Below, in pieces: positions 11,760 to 20,796 of a DNA stretch of 64,000 bases (positions are counted from its first letter, which is position 1; every line of letters starts with the position of its first letter). Origin of the DNA: Brevibacterium sediminis (lineage in GTDB: Bacteria > Actinomycetota > Actinomycetes > Actinomycetales > Brevibacteriaceae); contig NZ_JABKDD010000009.1 in assembly GCF_013623905.1 (NCBI RefSeq), forward strand, positions 1 through 64,000, given 5' to 3'. Position numbers and translations under genes: made by a program. The notes under the pieces were generated by a model. That model saw nothing but the letters and a program-made list of their open reading frames with translations. It was not told the DNA's origin and did no database searches.

Positions 11760-12308
11760 TTACTTCTCCTCGGCAGCCTCGGAGGACTCTTCAGCGGTCT
11801 CGGCGTCAGCCTCGGCTGACTCTGCCTCGACTGCGGCGTCTTCGGCCGGAGCCTCGTCGACGACCTCAGCCTCAGCCGGTGCCTCTTCTGCCGGAGCGGC
11901 AGCGGCGGTGGCCTGTTCGGCTTCCTTCACGGTTGCCTGCTTCGGCGAGTAGGGCTCGAGGACCAGTTCGATGACGGCCATCGGGGCGTTGTCGCCGGGA
12001 CGGGGGCCGATCTTGGTGATACGGGTGTATCCACCGGGACGCTCGGCCATCGTTTCGGCGATCGAGGTGAAGAGCTCGTGCACGATCGACTTGTCGGAGA
12101 TCTGGCCGAGCACGCGACGACGTGCGGCCAGGTCACCCTTCTTGGCGTTCGTGATCATGCGCTCGGCAACCGGACGCAGGCGCTTGGCCTTCGTCACAGT
12201 CGTCTTGATCTGCTTGTGCTCGAACAGCTGGGCTGCCAGGTTGTTGAGCATCATGCGCTCGTGTGTGGGCGAACCGCCGAGGCGGGGACCCTTGGTTGGG
12301 GTTGGCAT
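11760..12308 (-). CDS. rplQ: Large-subunit ribosomal protein bL17
   Basis: A 182-aa L17 with the usual start [20 protein letters not shown]. The conserved body covers about the first 120 residues. The last ~60 residues are a low-complexity Ala/Glu-rich acidic tail that the E. coli protein lacks; such tails occur in actinobacterial L17. It is the last gene of the alpha operon, after rpoA, and is followed by strong hairpins. Confidence 0.96.
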   Translation of the reverse strand: MPTPTKGPRLGGSPTHERMMLNNLAAQLFEHKQIKTTVTKAKRLRPVAERMITNAKKGDLAARRRVLGQISDKSIVHELFTSIAETMAERPGGYTRITKIGPRPGDNAPMAVIELVLEPYSPKQATVKEAEQATAAAAPAEEAPAEAEVVDEAPAEDAAVEAESAEADAETAEESSEAAEEK

Positions 12309-12331
12309 TGTCAGTTACTCCTAGGTCTTAA

Positions 12332-13330
12332 TCAGTACTGTTCGTCTTCGACGTAGGACTGGTCCTCATCAACGAGACCGGCTTCGAACCCGGCAGGACT
12401 GTCCTTGAGGCTCAGGCCGAGCTCGTTGAGCTTCGCCTTGACCTCGTCGATCGACTTCGAACCAAAGTTGCGGATATCCATCAGGTCGGCTTCGCTGCGA
12501 GCAACGAGTTCGCCGACGGTGTGGATGCCTTCGCGCTTGAGGCAGTTGTAGGAGCGCACGGTCAGGTCGAGATCTTCGATCGCCAGCGCCAGGTCGGCGG
12601 CGAGTGCCGCGTCCACAGGCGAGGGTCCGATCTCGATGCCTTCAGCTTCGACGTTGAGCTCTCGAGCCAGGCCGAAGAGTTCGACCAGGGTCTTGCCCGC
12701 AGATGCGATGGCATCGCGCGGGGTCATCGAGGGCTTGGTTTCGACGTCGAGGACCAGACGATCGAAGTCGGTGCGCTGTTCGACACGCGTGGCTTCGACC
12801 TTGTAGGTGACCTTGAGAACCGGGGAGTAGATCGAATCGACCGGAATCCGGCCGATCTCTGCATCCGCGTTCTTGTTCTGAGCGCTCGAAACGTATCCGC
12901 GTCCACGTTCGATGGTCAGTTCCATGTCCAGACGACCCTCACCATTCAGTGTGGCGATGTGCAGGTCCGGATTGTGGATCTCGACCCCGGCAGGAGCAGA
13001 GACATCGGCAGCGGTCACGGTGCCAGGTCCCTGCTTGCGCAGGTAGGCGACGACCGGTTCGTCGAATTCGGACGATACGACCAGGGACTTCAGGTTGAGG
13101 ATGAACTCGGTGACATCCTCTTTGACTCCCGGCACGGTGCTGAACTCGTGGAGCACTCCGTCGATCCGAATGGACGTGACGGCGGCACCAGGGATCGAGG
13201 ACAGCAGGGTCCGGCGAAGCGAGTTGCCGAGGGTGTAGCCGAATCCGGGCTCGAGCGGTTCGATGGCGAACCGTGAGCGGTTATCGGAGACGACTTCTTC
13301 CGTGAGCGTTGGGCGCTGTGCAATGAGCAC
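12332..13330 (-). CDS. rpoA: RNA polymerase alpha subunit
   Basis: A 332-aa alpha subunit. The N-terminal assembly domain (about 1-235) begins MLIAQRPTL and contains [25 protein letters not shown]. The C-terminal DNA-binding domain (about 255-320) has [19 protein letters not shown] and [14 protein letters not shown], the UP-element-contacting helices. It lies between rpsK and rplQ. rpsD is not between rpsK and rpoA, unlike in many bacteria. Confidence 0.98.
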   Translation of the reverse strand: MLIAQRPTLTEEVVSDNRSRFAIEPLEPGFGYTLGNSLRRTLLSSIPGAAVTSIRIDGVLHEFSTVPGVKEDVTEFILNLKSLVVSSEFDEPVVAYLRKQGPGTVTAADVSAPAGVEIHNPDLHIATLNGEGRLDMELTIERGRGYVSSAQNKNADAEIGRIPVDSIYSPVLKVTYKVEATRVEQRTDFDRLVLDVETKPSMTPRDAIASAGKTLVELFGLARELNVEAEGIEIGPSPVDAALAADLALAIEDLDLTVRSYNCLKREGIHTVGELVARSEADLMDIRNFGSKSIDEVKAKLNELGLSLKDSPAGFEAGLVDEDQSYVEDEQY

Positions 13331-13483
13331 GTGGGCTTCCTTTCAGCGAACATCCGCTATATGACGTTCGCACTGCACGTCATGGCCTCAAAGACCATGA
13401 AGAACGGTTCGGGTTATCTGGGAATCCGTTCTGCGACCGATGTCGGGCTCTCACCCGTCATCCGTTGCAGTTCCACGGAAGGA

Positions 13484-13888
13484 TCAGCCGCGGCGGCGCT
13501 TGGGGGGACGGCAGCCGTTGAACGGAACGGGAGTGACATCCTGGATGGTTCCCAGTTCCAGGCCGGCGGCCTGCAGCGAACGGATGGCGGTCTCGCGGCC
13601 CGAGCCCGGTCCCTTGACGAACACGTCGACCTTCTTCAGGCCGTGTTCCTGCGCCCGGCGAGCAGCCGATTCAGCAGCCATCTGAGCGGCGTACGGGGTC
13701 GACTTGCGCGAACCCTTGAAGCCGATCTCACCTGAGGAGGCCCAGGAGATGACAGCACCGGTCGGATCGGTGATCGACACGATGGTGTTGTTGAAGGTTG
13801 ATTTGATGTGAGCCTGGCCGGCAACGATATTCTTCTTCAGCTTGCGGCGAGGCTTGCGCACTGTAGCGGCGCGTGACTTGGGAGGCAT
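13484..13888 (-). CDS. rpsK: Small-subunit ribosomal protein uS11
   Basis: A 134-aa S11 with a basic N-terminus ([20 protein letters not shown]). The core blocks [15 protein letters not shown] and [17 protein letters not shown] are intact, as is the C-terminal [11 protein letters not shown]. It binds the 30S platform near the anti-Shine-Dalgarno region. A 153-bp gap separates it from rpoA, longer than other junctions in the operon; it shows no clear hairpin and no gene. Confidence 0.97.
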   Translation of the reverse strand: MPPKSRAATVRKPRRKLKKNIVAGQAHIKSTFNNTIVSITDPTGAVISWASSGEIGFKGSRKSTPYAAQMAAESAARRAQEHGLKKVDVFVKGPGSGRETAIRSLQAAGLELGTIQDVTPVPFNGCRPPKRRRG

Positions 13889-13939
13889 ATGTCCTACTCC
13901 TGATCGAGGTGGTTGGCCTCAGCCAACCGAGTGAGCGTG

Positions 13940-14308
13940 TTACTTCTTCTTACCGGCCACGGTGCGCTTCGGTCCCTTGCGGGTACGCGCATTCGTCTTG
14001 GTCCGCTGACCGCGAACCGGCAGACCGCGGCGGTGACGCAGGCCTTCATAGCTTCCGATTTCGACCTTGCGGCGGATATCGGCGGCCACCTCACGACGGA
14101 GGTCACCCTCAACCTGGAATGTGCCCTCGATGTAGTCACGCAGCTGGACGAGCTCTGCGTCGCTCAAGTCCTTCACACGGGTATCAGGGCTGATTCCCGT
14201 TTCGGTCAGGGTCTGGCGCGCACGGGTGCGGCCCACACCATAGATGTAAGTCAAGGCGACTTCCACGCGCTTTTCACGCGGGATGTCGACTCCGGCAAGT
14301 CGTGCCAT
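13940..14308 (-). CDS. rpsM: Small-subunit ribosomal protein uS13
   Basis: A 122-aa S13 beginning [24 protein letters not shown], with the helix-two-turn-helix and the basic [19 protein letters not shown] tail that contacts P-site tRNA in the 30S head. Length is standard. A 212-bp gap with hairpins separates it from rpmJ, so rpsM may begin a separately controlled segment. Confidence 0.97.
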   Translation of the reverse strand: MARLAGVDIPREKRVEVALTYIYGVGRTRARQTLTETGISPDTRVKDLSDAELVQLRDYIEGTFQVEGDLRREVAADIRRKVEIGSYEGLRHRRGLPVRGQRTKTNARTRKGPKRTVAGKKK

Positions 14309-14478
14309 GGGTACTGTCTCCTGTTGTTGTTTCGGAGGTGCTGATGCAAACCTGTCCTCGGTCTCCCAAGGTCTCCGGCCCCCGACCGGAGGTATCGTCC
14401 TGTGTCCGTTCCCCGGAAGCTCTCACTTCTCATGGCTCCGAACGCAGATGGCGAGGTTTGCGCGGGTGTGGTGCTGCT

Positions 14479-14517
14479 GAGGCTCCGCTGTGGAGCCTCG
14501 ATCTGCTCGAAACGAGC
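14479..14517 (-). promoter_or_regulatory. Paired hairpins between rpmJ and rpsM
   Basis: A 5-bp stem (14505-14509 with 14513-14517) and a perfect 8-bp stem (14479-14486 with 14492-14499, 5-nt loop) directly follow rpmJ. They may be a partial terminator or an RNA processing site splitting infA-rpmJ from rpsM-rpsK-rpoA-rplQ. No U-run follows, so full termination is doubtful. Confidence 0.45.
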
Positions 14518-14520
14518 TGC

Positions 14521-14634
14521 TCAGCCCTGGCGCTGCTTGTGGCGCGGGTTGGAGCAGATGACGATGACCCGGCCGTGACGGCGGGTAATCTGGCAGTTCT
14601 CGCAGATCTTCTTGACGCTGGGCTTAACCTTCAT
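14521..14634 (-). CDS. rpmJ: Large-subunit ribosomal protein bL36, zinc-binding form
   Basis: A 37-aa protein, [19 protein letters not shown] at the start and [12 protein letters not shown] at the end. The CxxC, third Cys and His make a complete zinc ribbon, so this is the C+ form. The frame is open upstream but the family start and an AAGGAAAAACG-type site point to the ATG at 14634. It follows infA as in other actinobacteria. Confidence 0.97.
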   Translation of the reverse strand: MKVKPSVKKICENCQITRRHGRVIVICSNPRHKQRQG

Positions 14635-14692
14635 CGTTTTTCCTTCTTTCGGTCCCTGCCCGGCCGGACAGGACGCGAATGATCGAAGATCC

Positions 14693-14914
14693 TTACTTGT
14701 AGCGGTAAACGATTCGTCCGCGCGAGAGATCGTATGGAGACAGCTCCACAATGACCCGGTCCTCGGGAAGGATGCGGATATAGTGCTGACGCATCTTTCC
14801 GGAGATATGTGCGAGCACCTTGTGCCCGTTGCTCAGCTCAACCCGAAACGATGCGTTCGGCAGTGCCTCGACAACGGTGCCTTCGATCTCAATGACCCCT
14901 TCTTTTTTGGCCAT
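14693..14914 (-). CDS. infA: Translation initiation factor IF-1
   Basis: A 73-aa S1/OB-fold protein with the typical [33 protein letters not shown] core and C-terminal [12 protein letters not shown]. It occupies the 30S A site during initiation. It heads the infA-rpmJ segment. In many actinobacteria it directly follows map, but here three genes separate the two. Confidence 0.98.
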   Translation of the reverse strand: MAKKEGVIEIEGTVVEALPNASFRVELSNGHKVLAHISGKMRQHYIRILPEDRVIVELSPYDLSRGRIVYRYK

Positions 14915-15281
14915 ATCGTTCGCTAACCTCGTATTCCCGCGAAACCTTCGCGTTCGACGTAATCGTGTATCACCGACTCAATACCGGTGACCCCTCGGTC
15001 TGCAGTCCTCGTCACCACATAAAAGAAGTGGATGGCAGAAGCCGCCCACAACTGGAAAAGGGTGAGTTGAATGAGAACAGACCAATCATCAACCCTACAC
15101 TACGGAGAAAGAATCTTCCACACGGTGTTCGCTTCTGAGCGTGAAGTCCCTTACAATCCCATCTTCGCCGAGGCGGCGCACCGTTCCCATGTCCCCTGAC
15201 GACGAATGGAGCGCACCGCGGCCGCCCCGACTGCTAGCGTGAGAACCGCACCCGACGCAGTCCCCAAAGAGGAGCACAGAG
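14915..15281. other. Divergent intergenic region upstream of infA and the aminotransferase
   Basis: The 367 bp between divergent genes contain no credible gene. On the minus strand, TGGAAG and TAGGGT separated by 17 nt (about 15097-15125) are a weak candidate infA promoter, giving a leader of roughly 180 nt. An AAAGAGGAG site at the right end belongs to the aminotransferase gene. Confidence 0.4.
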
Positions 15282-16427
15282 ATGTCCGATTTCGATGCCA
15301 TCACCGAGGAGTCCCTCGTCGCGAAGGGCGGCCGCAAGTGGTCGTCCTTCCCCGGCTCCATCGGCGCCTTCATCGCCGAGATGGACTTCGGGGTGGCTCC
15401 CGCGGTACGGCAGTCGCTGCAGACCATCGACGATCGCGACCTCTACGGCTACGCTCCCGCCGACCTGACCGCCGACCTGAGAACAGCGACCTCGAGCTTC
15501 TGCTCCGAGCACTACGGCTGGCGGATCCCCGTCGGTCACATCGAACCGGCCAGTGATGTGCTGGCTGCGTTCCTCGGCGTCCTCACCCACCTCACACCAC
15601 CCGACACTCCGATCGTGCTGCCGACACCGGCCTATATGCCGTTCTTCGATGTCGCGCGAGTGACAGGCCGCGAGCTCATCGAAGTCCCGATGCTGCGATC
15701 GGAATCCGGCTGGTCATTCGACCTCGATGCCATCGCCTCCGCTCTGACCCCCGGAGCCACGTTCGTCCTGTGCAATCCGCACAATCCGATCGGCAAGGTC
15801 TGCACCGAGGCCGAGCTGCTGGCCCTCGCCGACGTCGTGGAGAAGGCCGGTGCCCGGGTGTTCTCCGATGAGATCCATGCACCGGTCGTCTATGCCCCCG
15901 CGCGGCACATTCCCTATGCCACTCTCACCGAGGCCACCGCCGCCCACACCGCCACAGCGACAGCCGCGTCGAAGGCCTTCAACATCCCCGGCCTCAAATG
16001 CGCCCAGCTCATCCTCACCTCCCCCAGCGACCGCGAGGTCTGGGCGAAGAGGGGACAGTTCGTCTCGGGAGCCGCGTCGAACCCGGGGATACTCGCCACC
16101 ACCGCCGCGTACACGCGTGGGAATGACTGGCTGAGCGAAGTCAGCGGCTACCTCAAAGGCAACCGCGACCACTTCACCGATCTCGTCGGGTCACTGCTGC
16201 CGGGTGCCGCCTATATCGAACCGGAAGGCACTTATCTGGCCTGGCTGGATCTGCGCGGCTATGGACTGGAGTCGAACCTGTCCGATCACATCCGATCCCG
16301 CGCCGAGGTGGCCGTGACCGAAGGTCAACTCTGCGGACAGGTCGGGGCCGGACATATCCGCTTCAACTTCGCACTCCCCCGACCTCTGCTCACCGAAGCG
16401 GTCAAGAGGATCGCCCGGATACTCTGA
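15282..16427 (+). CDS. MalY/PatB-type PLP aminotransferase (probable C-S beta-lyase)
   Basis: A 381-aa fold-type I PLP enzyme. Features include an IAEMDFGVAPAV segment near residues 31-42 typical of MalY/PatB, the NPHNPIG motif at 165-171, the PLP aspartate in SDEIHAP near 196 and the Schiff-base lysine K231 in TAASKAFNIPGLK. The family commonly cleaves cystathionine or cysteine conjugates, but some members act otherwise, so the reaction is inferred. An AAAGAGGAG site fixes the start. It is convergent with the PaaX-like gene and lies inside an otherwise ribosomal gene block. Confidence 0.85.
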   Translation: MSDFDAITEESLVAKGGRKWSSFPGSIGAFIAEMDFGVAPAVRQSLQTIDDRDLYGYAPADLTADLRTATSSFCSEHYGWRIPVGHIEPASDVLAAFLGVLTHLTPPDTPIVLPTPAYMPFFDVARVTGRELIEVPMLRSESGWSFDLDAIASALTPGATFVLCNPHNPIGKVCTEAELLALADVVEKAGARVFSDEIHAPVVYAPARHIPYATLTEATAAHTATATAASKAFNIPGLKCAQLILTSPSDREVWAKRGQFVSGAASNPGILATTAAYTRGNDWLSEVSGYLKGNRDHFTDLVGSLLPGAAYIEPEGTYLAWLDLRGYGLESNLSDHIRSRAEVAVTEGQLCGQVGAGHIRFNFALPRPLLTEAVKRIARIL

Positions 16428-16485
16428 CCACCATGCCCTGGGCCCTCTGACCGACATGTCCAATGGCCTCCACACCCGACACTGA

Positions 16486-17370
16486 TCAGTCTTCGGGCAG
16501 CCATTCGATGAGTTCGAAGGATGAGCTTGCTCCCGCGCACTCGCGGATCAGCTGATCGAAGCGCAGATAGTATTCGAGATTGCACTGCCGCATCAGCGCA
16601 CGGAACCGCAAAGCCGGCTGAGTCCCGTCGACGAGAGTTTCCGGCAGCAGCGGGTGGGTCATCACTGCACGGGCGACGTCGTAGTACAGATCGAAGAAGC
16701 TTCCCAGGCTCAGCCCTGCGCAACCCGTGCCGGGTGCCGAACCCCCCGAACTCAATGCGTTCATGCGCTCTTCCAGAGGCGGCAGCTGGGCGAGAGCAGC
16801 GTCGAGTTCGAATGCCCGAGTCGTCATCCTGCGTGCCGCCGCGAGGGACTCGGGGGTCAGCACTCCTGCCTCCGACCAGCCGGGAACAGGGATGTGGGGC
16901 AGTCTCTTCGAGAGCAGTCTGGACTGGTCTGCGAAGCCGATGAGGATTCCCGGTCTCAGCTGTCTGTATCCCAAGCTCCGCGCAATGTACTGCAGTCGGT
17001 CGCGCAGTCCGCGTTCAGCTTCCGGAACCGAATACACGATGGTGTGGAAGCGCCCCGCATAGTCGGGGAAGACGTGATCGCCTGCGATGTCACCGAAATC
17101 TGAGAGGATCTGTTCGCTCAGACGGTAGATGGAGACCCGCCCGATTCGTTCGCTGCTGATGATGCCACGTTGGACCATCCGTACGAGCTGATTGTGAACG
17201 CTCGAGGAGGAATACCCGTGTTCACGCAGCACGCTGACGATGACGGGTCCCGGCAGTCCACTGGCTTGCAGGCACCCGAAAACGGAGACTACGTCGAAGG
17301 CGATCCGCGTCATCCGATACCGATCACCCACATCTGTCCGACGTTTCGGGACATTGTGGACACTCGTCAT
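16486..17370 (-). CDS. PaaX-family transcriptional regulator
   Basis: A 294-aa regulator. The N-terminal ~95 residues form a winged helix (VVSVFGCLQASGLPGPVIVSVLREHGYSSSSVHNQLVRM). The middle has a ferredoxin-like segment. The C-terminus reads FFDLYYDVARAVMTHPLLPETLVDG and PALRFRALMRQCNLEYYLRFDQLI, matching the PaaX C-terminal domain. PaaX proteins usually repress phenylacetate degradation in response to phenylacetyl-CoA. No such genes are here, so the target and ligand are unknown. A TAGAAT box 6 nt before the ATG predicts a leaderless mRNA. Confidence 0.82.
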   Translation of the reverse strand: MTSVHNVPKRRTDVGDRYRMTRIAFDVVSVFGCLQASGLPGPVIVSVLREHGYSSSSVHNQLVRMVQRGIISSERIGRVSIYRLSEQILSDFGDIAGDHVFPDYAGRFHTIVYSVPEAERGLRDRLQYIARSLGYRQLRPGILIGFADQSRLLSKRLPHIPVPGWSEAGVLTPESLAAARRMTTRAFELDAALAQLPPLEERMNALSSGGSAPGTGCAGLSLGSFFDLYYDVARAVMTHPLLPETLVDGTQPALRFRALMRQCNLEYYLRFDQLIRECAGASSSFELIEWLPED

Positions 17371-17376
17371 GGCCGG

Positions 17377-17382
17377 ATTCTA
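17377..17382 (-). promoter_or_regulatory. Candidate -10 box of a leaderless paaX-like transcript
   Basis: TAGAAT (minus strand) is 6 nt before the ATG at 17370 and matches TATAAT at five of six positions. No ribosome site is visible in between, and no strong -35 is seen. Confidence 0.45.
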
Positions 17383-17448
17383 CCGTAAAGACACAAGGAT
17401 CGGTGCCGACAGGACCGAGATCGCAGCCAAGCGACGAGGAGCCACGAC

Positions 17449-17688
17449 ATGCATGACGAGAAGCACACACTGGATCAGCGCGCCTACCAGACGGCCCGCA
17501 CCTCCGGACTGCTGGCGGGAGCGATCACGGCTTTCATCGCCTTCTGCGCATTCCAGATCTTCGGATTCACCATCGCCGAGACGGCCACGTGGATGTTCGC
17601 ACTCGCACTGATGGCGGCGTCCGGAACCTTCGCCGCAGTCTACTTCGTCGGCAGGTCTGCCCTGAGAAAGCAGATGCCGGCCGCCTGA
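17449..17688 (+). CDS. Small two-helix membrane protein, function unknown
   Basis: A 79-aa protein. A polar N-terminus (about 1-18) is followed by two hydrophobic segments near residues 19-40 and 46-68 and a basic tail (GRSALRKQM). A GAGGAG site 7-8 nt upstream supports the ATG at 17449. I recognise no family. It is divergent from the PaaX-like gene and convergent with map; its stop and the map stop share one short inverted repeat. Confidence 0.65.
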   Translation: MHDEKHTLDQRAYQTARTSGLLAGAITAFIAFCAFQIFGFTIAETATWMFALALMAASGTFAAVYFVGRSALRKQMPAA

Positions 17689-17704
17689 GTTCTCCCCTCA
17701 GGCG
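17682..17704. terminator. Compact hairpin spanning both stop codons of convergent genes
   Basis: An 8-bp inverted repeat (17682-17689 with 17697-17704, 7-nt loop) includes the stop codon of the small membrane protein in one arm and that of map in the other. There is no U-run, so termination is a suggestion. Confidence 0.4.
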
Positions 17705-18534
17705 TCTTTCGGAGCCACGGGAGTGATTCCGAACGGCGCCAGCCCGGCCGCTCCCCCGTCGGCGGCTGTGAGTACCCAGACTCCCCCGTCATGGCGGGCC
17801 ACGCTGTGTTCCCAGTGGCTCGCCCGTGACCCATCCGCCGTCACGACAGTCCAGTCGTCGGCGAGAGTGCGCGTGTCCGCACCTCCCGTGGTGAGCATCG
17901 GCTCGATCGCCAAGCACATTCCGGGCTTGATCTTCGGGCCGTTCGAGCGTGCACGGTAGTTGAGGACCTCAGGCGCCATATGCATGGAGGTGCCGATTCC
18001 GTGTCCGGTGAATTCCTCGACGAGGCCCAGGTGGGGGAATGATTCGGAGACGAAGTCATCGATGGCGTCGCCGATGTCGCTGACCTTCGTACCGGTCGCG
18101 AATGCCGCGATGCCTGCCCACATAGCCGCCTCGGTGGCAGAGGACAGCTCACGGTCGGATGCAGTGCCTGCTTCGTCGCCGCCGACGATCATCGTCAACG
18201 CTGAGTCCCCGTGGAAGCCGTCGACGACGGCGCCGCCGTCGATCGACACGATGTCCCCGGCGTTGAGGACACGGGATCCCGGGATGCCGTGGACGATCTG
18301 CTCGTTCACGGATATGCACACGACTGCAGGGAATCCCTGATAGCCCTTGAAGTTCGAGCGGGCGCCGGCGGCGTCGATGACGGCTTCCGCAGCGGCGTCC
18401 ACCTCGGCGGTGGTGGCTCCGGGAACGGCCGCGGACCGGGCCGCTGAGAGCACTTCTGCTGTCAGCTGCCCGGCCCGATGCATGAGCTCAAGCTCTGCGG
18501 GAGTCTTCAGCTCGATACGTGGTCCGAAGATCAT
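17698..18534 (-). CDS. map: Methionine aminopeptidase, type I
   Basis: A 278-aa dimetal protease that removes the initiator methionine. All metal ligands are visible: the aspartates in SIDGGAVVDGFHGDSA, the His in FTGHGIGTSMHM, the Glu in AIEPML and the Glu in WEHSVA. The substrate His sits in QIVHGIPG. The start overlaps the adk stop by ATGA, giving secY-adk-map as one unit. infA, which usually follows, is 2.8 kb away. Confidence 0.96.
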   Translation of the reverse strand: MIFGPRIELKTPAELELMHRAGQLTAEVLSAARSAAVPGATTAEVDAAAEAVIDAAGARSNFKGYQGFPAVVCISVNEQIVHGIPGSRVLNAGDIVSIDGGAVVDGFHGDSALTMIVGGDEAGTASDRELSSATEAAMWAGIAAFATGTKVSDIGDAIDDFVSESFPHLGLVEEFTGHGIGTSMHMAPEVLNYRARSNGPKIKPGMCLAIEPMLTTGGADTRTLADDWTVVTADGSRASHWEHSVARHDGGVWVLTAADGGAAGLAPFGITPVAPKDA

Positions 18535-19097
18535 CGAATGGTCGAGAGGATGCGTTCGGTGATGTCGTTGACTTCGCCGAGTCCGTCGACCTGGCGAAGC
18601 AGACCGCGGCTGCGGTAGATATCGGTCAGCGGTTGGGTCTGCTCTTCGTAGACGTCGAGGCGATGGCGGATGACGTCTTCGCTGTCGTCGCTGCGGCCCT
18701 CGGTCTGAGCACGCGCGAGGAGACGAGCGACGACCTCGTCGGTGTCGGCGGTGAGCTCGACCACGTGCTCGATCGCCTTATCCTCTGCAGCGAGGATCCT
18801 GTCGAGTTCGTCGACCTGGGCGCTGGTGCGAGGATATCCATCGAGGAGGAAGCCTTCGGCTGCGTCGTCCTGTGCCAGTCGATCTGCGACCATCGAGTTC
18901 GTGACCTCGTCGGGCACGTACTCGCCGGCATCCATGTAGCGCTTGGCCAGCTTGCCCAGTTCGGTCTCACCCTTCACATTCGCCCGGAAGATGTCTCCGG
19001 TCGAGATGGCCGGGACGCCGAGCGCCTCGGACAGGCGTGCGGCCTGGGTGCCCTTGCCGGCTCCGGGAGGGCCGATCAGGATGATGCGTGAACTCAT
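18531..19097 (-). CDS. adk: Adenylate kinase
   Basis: A 188-aa short-form adenylate kinase interconverting ATP, AMP and ADP. The P-loop GPPGAGKGT occupies residues 9-17. The NMP-binding region (STGDIFRANVK) and GYPRTSAQ are present, and the LID is the short, zinc-free type. The ATG at 19097 is chosen over an upstream in-frame ATG because AGGACACCTT places a ribosome site in front of it and the family starts there. It lies 49 bp downstream of secY. Confidence 0.96.
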   Translation of the reverse strand: MSSRIILIGPPGAGKGTQAARLSEALGVPAISTGDIFRANVKGETELGKLAKRYMDAGEYVPDEVTNSMVADRLAQDDAAEGFLLDGYPRTSAQVDELDRILAAEDKAIEHVVELTADTDEVVARLLARAQTEGRSDDSEDVIRHRLDVYEEQTQPLTDIYRSRGLLRQVDGLGEVNDITERILSTIR

Positions 19098-19146
19098 AAG
19101 GTGTCCTTCCAATGGAATGTCCGCTGAACGTCAGCGTCCGGTCGAA

Positions 19147-20448
19147 TCAGCGCAGCAGACCCTCGTAGTGGCGCTGCTGCATCTGCGCGTCGATCTGCTT
19201 GACCGTTTCGAGGCCGACGCCGACGACGATCAGCAGTGAGGTGCCGCCGAACGGGAAGTTCTGGTTGGCGTTGATGAGAACCAGAGCGATCAGCGGAATG
19301 AGGGCGACGAAAGCCAGGTAGAGCGAGCCGGGGAAGTTGATGCGGCTGAGTACGTAGCTGAGGTACTCGGCGGTCGGGCGACCGGCACGGATACCCGGGA
19401 TGAAGCCGCCGTACTTCTTCATATTGTCCGCAACCTCTTCAGGGTTGAAGGTGATCGCTACGTAGAAGTAGGCGAAGAAGATCGTCAGCAGCGCATACAC
19501 GGTGATGTAAAGAGGATGGTCACCGCGGGTGAAGTAGGTGTTGATCCATTCGACTGCCTTGGATTCGGGGTCGAAGAACTGCGAGATCAGACTCGGCAGG
19601 TAGAGCACCGAGGAGGCGAAGATGACGGGGATGACACCGGCCATATTCACCTTGATCGGGATGTAGGTCGACGTTCCGCCGAACATCCGACGTCCCACCA
19701 TGCGCTTGGCGTACTGGACGGGGATCCTGCGCTGCGACTGCTCGACGAAGACAACGAGGGCGATGAGGACGAGTCCGACGGCCATGACGATGATGAAGAT
19801 GTCGACACCCTGCTCGCGGAAGATCGCGCCGAGCGAGGACGGGAAGGCAGAAGCGACGGACGTGAAGATGAGCAGCGACATTCCGTTGCCCACACCGTGT
19901 TCGGTGATCTGCTCGCCCAGCCACATGATCAGGCCGGTTCCCGCGGTCAGTGTGAGGACGAGGACGGCAATGCCCCACCAAGTGTCGTTGGCGATGAGAT
20001 CCTGGCAGTTCTGGACGTCGCCGAACAGTGCACCGGAGCGCACGGTCGCCACGAGGGTCGTCGAGTTGAGGATCGCGAGGCCGATGGTGAGGTAGCGAGT
20101 GTACTGAGTCAGCTTCGCCTGGCCAGAGGCACCTTCCTTATGGAGGGCTTCGAAGCGAGGAATGACCACTCGCAGCAGCTGGACGATGATGCTCGCGGTG
20201 ATATACGGCATGATGCCCAGGGCGAAGATCGACAGCTGCAGCAGCGCGCCGCCGCTGAAGAGGTTGATCATGGCGAATCCGCCCTCATTGAGCTGAGGCG
20301 AAGCCACGCACTCCTGCACCTTGGTGTAGTCGATTCCAGGCGAAGGAATGAACGAGCCGAGTCGGAAGATGACAAGAATGCCCAGGGTGAAGAGGAGTTT
20401 CTTCCTCAAGTCGGGCGTTCTGAAGGCCCTCCGGATTGCGCCGATCAA
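19147..20448 (-). CDS. secY: Protein translocase subunit SecY
   Basis: A 433-aa channel subunit with ten hydrophobic helices. The plug/TM2 region reads SIFALGIMPYITASIIVQLL, and the C-terminal loop contains RINFPGSLYLAFVALIPLI and FPFGGTSLLIVVGVGLET. It forms the SecYEG pore. The gene follows rplO but is separated from it by a strong hairpin and about 350 bp, so secY-adk-map probably has its own promoter. Confidence 0.97.
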   Translation of the reverse strand: MIGAIRRAFRTPDLRKKLLFTLGILVIFRLGSFIPSPGIDYTKVQECVASPQLNEGGFAMINLFSGGALLQLSIFALGIMPYITASIIVQLLRVVIPRFEALHKEGASGQAKLTQYTRYLTIGLAILNSTTLVATVRSGALFGDVQNCQDLIANDTWWGIAVLVLTLTAGTGLIMWLGEQITEHGVGNGMSLLIFTSVASAFPSSLGAIFREQGVDIFIIVMAVGLVLIALVVFVEQSQRRIPVQYAKRMVGRRMFGGTSTYIPIKVNMAGVIPVIFASSVLYLPSLISQFFDPESKAVEWINTYFTRGDHPLYITVYALLTIFFAYFYVAITFNPEEVADNMKKYGGFIPGIRAGRPTAEYLSYVLSRINFPGSLYLAFVALIPLIALVLINANQNFPFGGTSLLIVVGVGLETVKQIDAQMQQRHYEGLLR

Positions 20449-20796
20449 GCGTCCTCCTCGTTGGGGGATGAAAAGTCAGAGTCGTGGTCGCGACCTGGCG
20501 ATTGAGACAAATACCTGCAAAAGACTACCAGGGTATGCCCTCCAGGCCGAAACCGGCGAGGCCCCGCGGCGACTCGGCGCAACCTGTGTTCGAGGCGGTC
20601 ACAGAGCGGTTTCAGACAGGGGTTGAGATGGCATCGGAGCGGTTTCACGCGGTGTTCGAGAGGGCGTCTGGCCGGTCTCGGCCTGGTATGCGGACCACCG
20701 TCGCCGGCGTTCAGGGATGCAGAAGGGGGCGGCCACCGAAGTGACCGCCCCCTTTGACCAGCGTTGAAGCCGGGAATCCGTTCCGAGTGGAACGGA
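20449..20796. other. rplO-secY intergenic region with a terminator and direct repeats
   Basis: No gene is credible here. The left of the block (next to rplO) has a hairpin at 20723-20755. An 11-nt direct repeat, GAGCGGTTTCA, occurs at 20604-20614 and 20637-20647 (33-bp period), with GTGTTCGAG near both. The secY promoter should lie in this interval, but I cannot pick one box pair with confidence. Confidence 0.5.
20723..20755 (-). terminator. Terminator after rplO
   Basis: A GC-rich stem (AAGGGGGCGG paired with CCGCCCCCTT, with a small internal mismatch, loop CGAA) begins about 40 bp past the rplO stop. It separates the spc ribosomal genes from secY. Confidence 0.75.
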
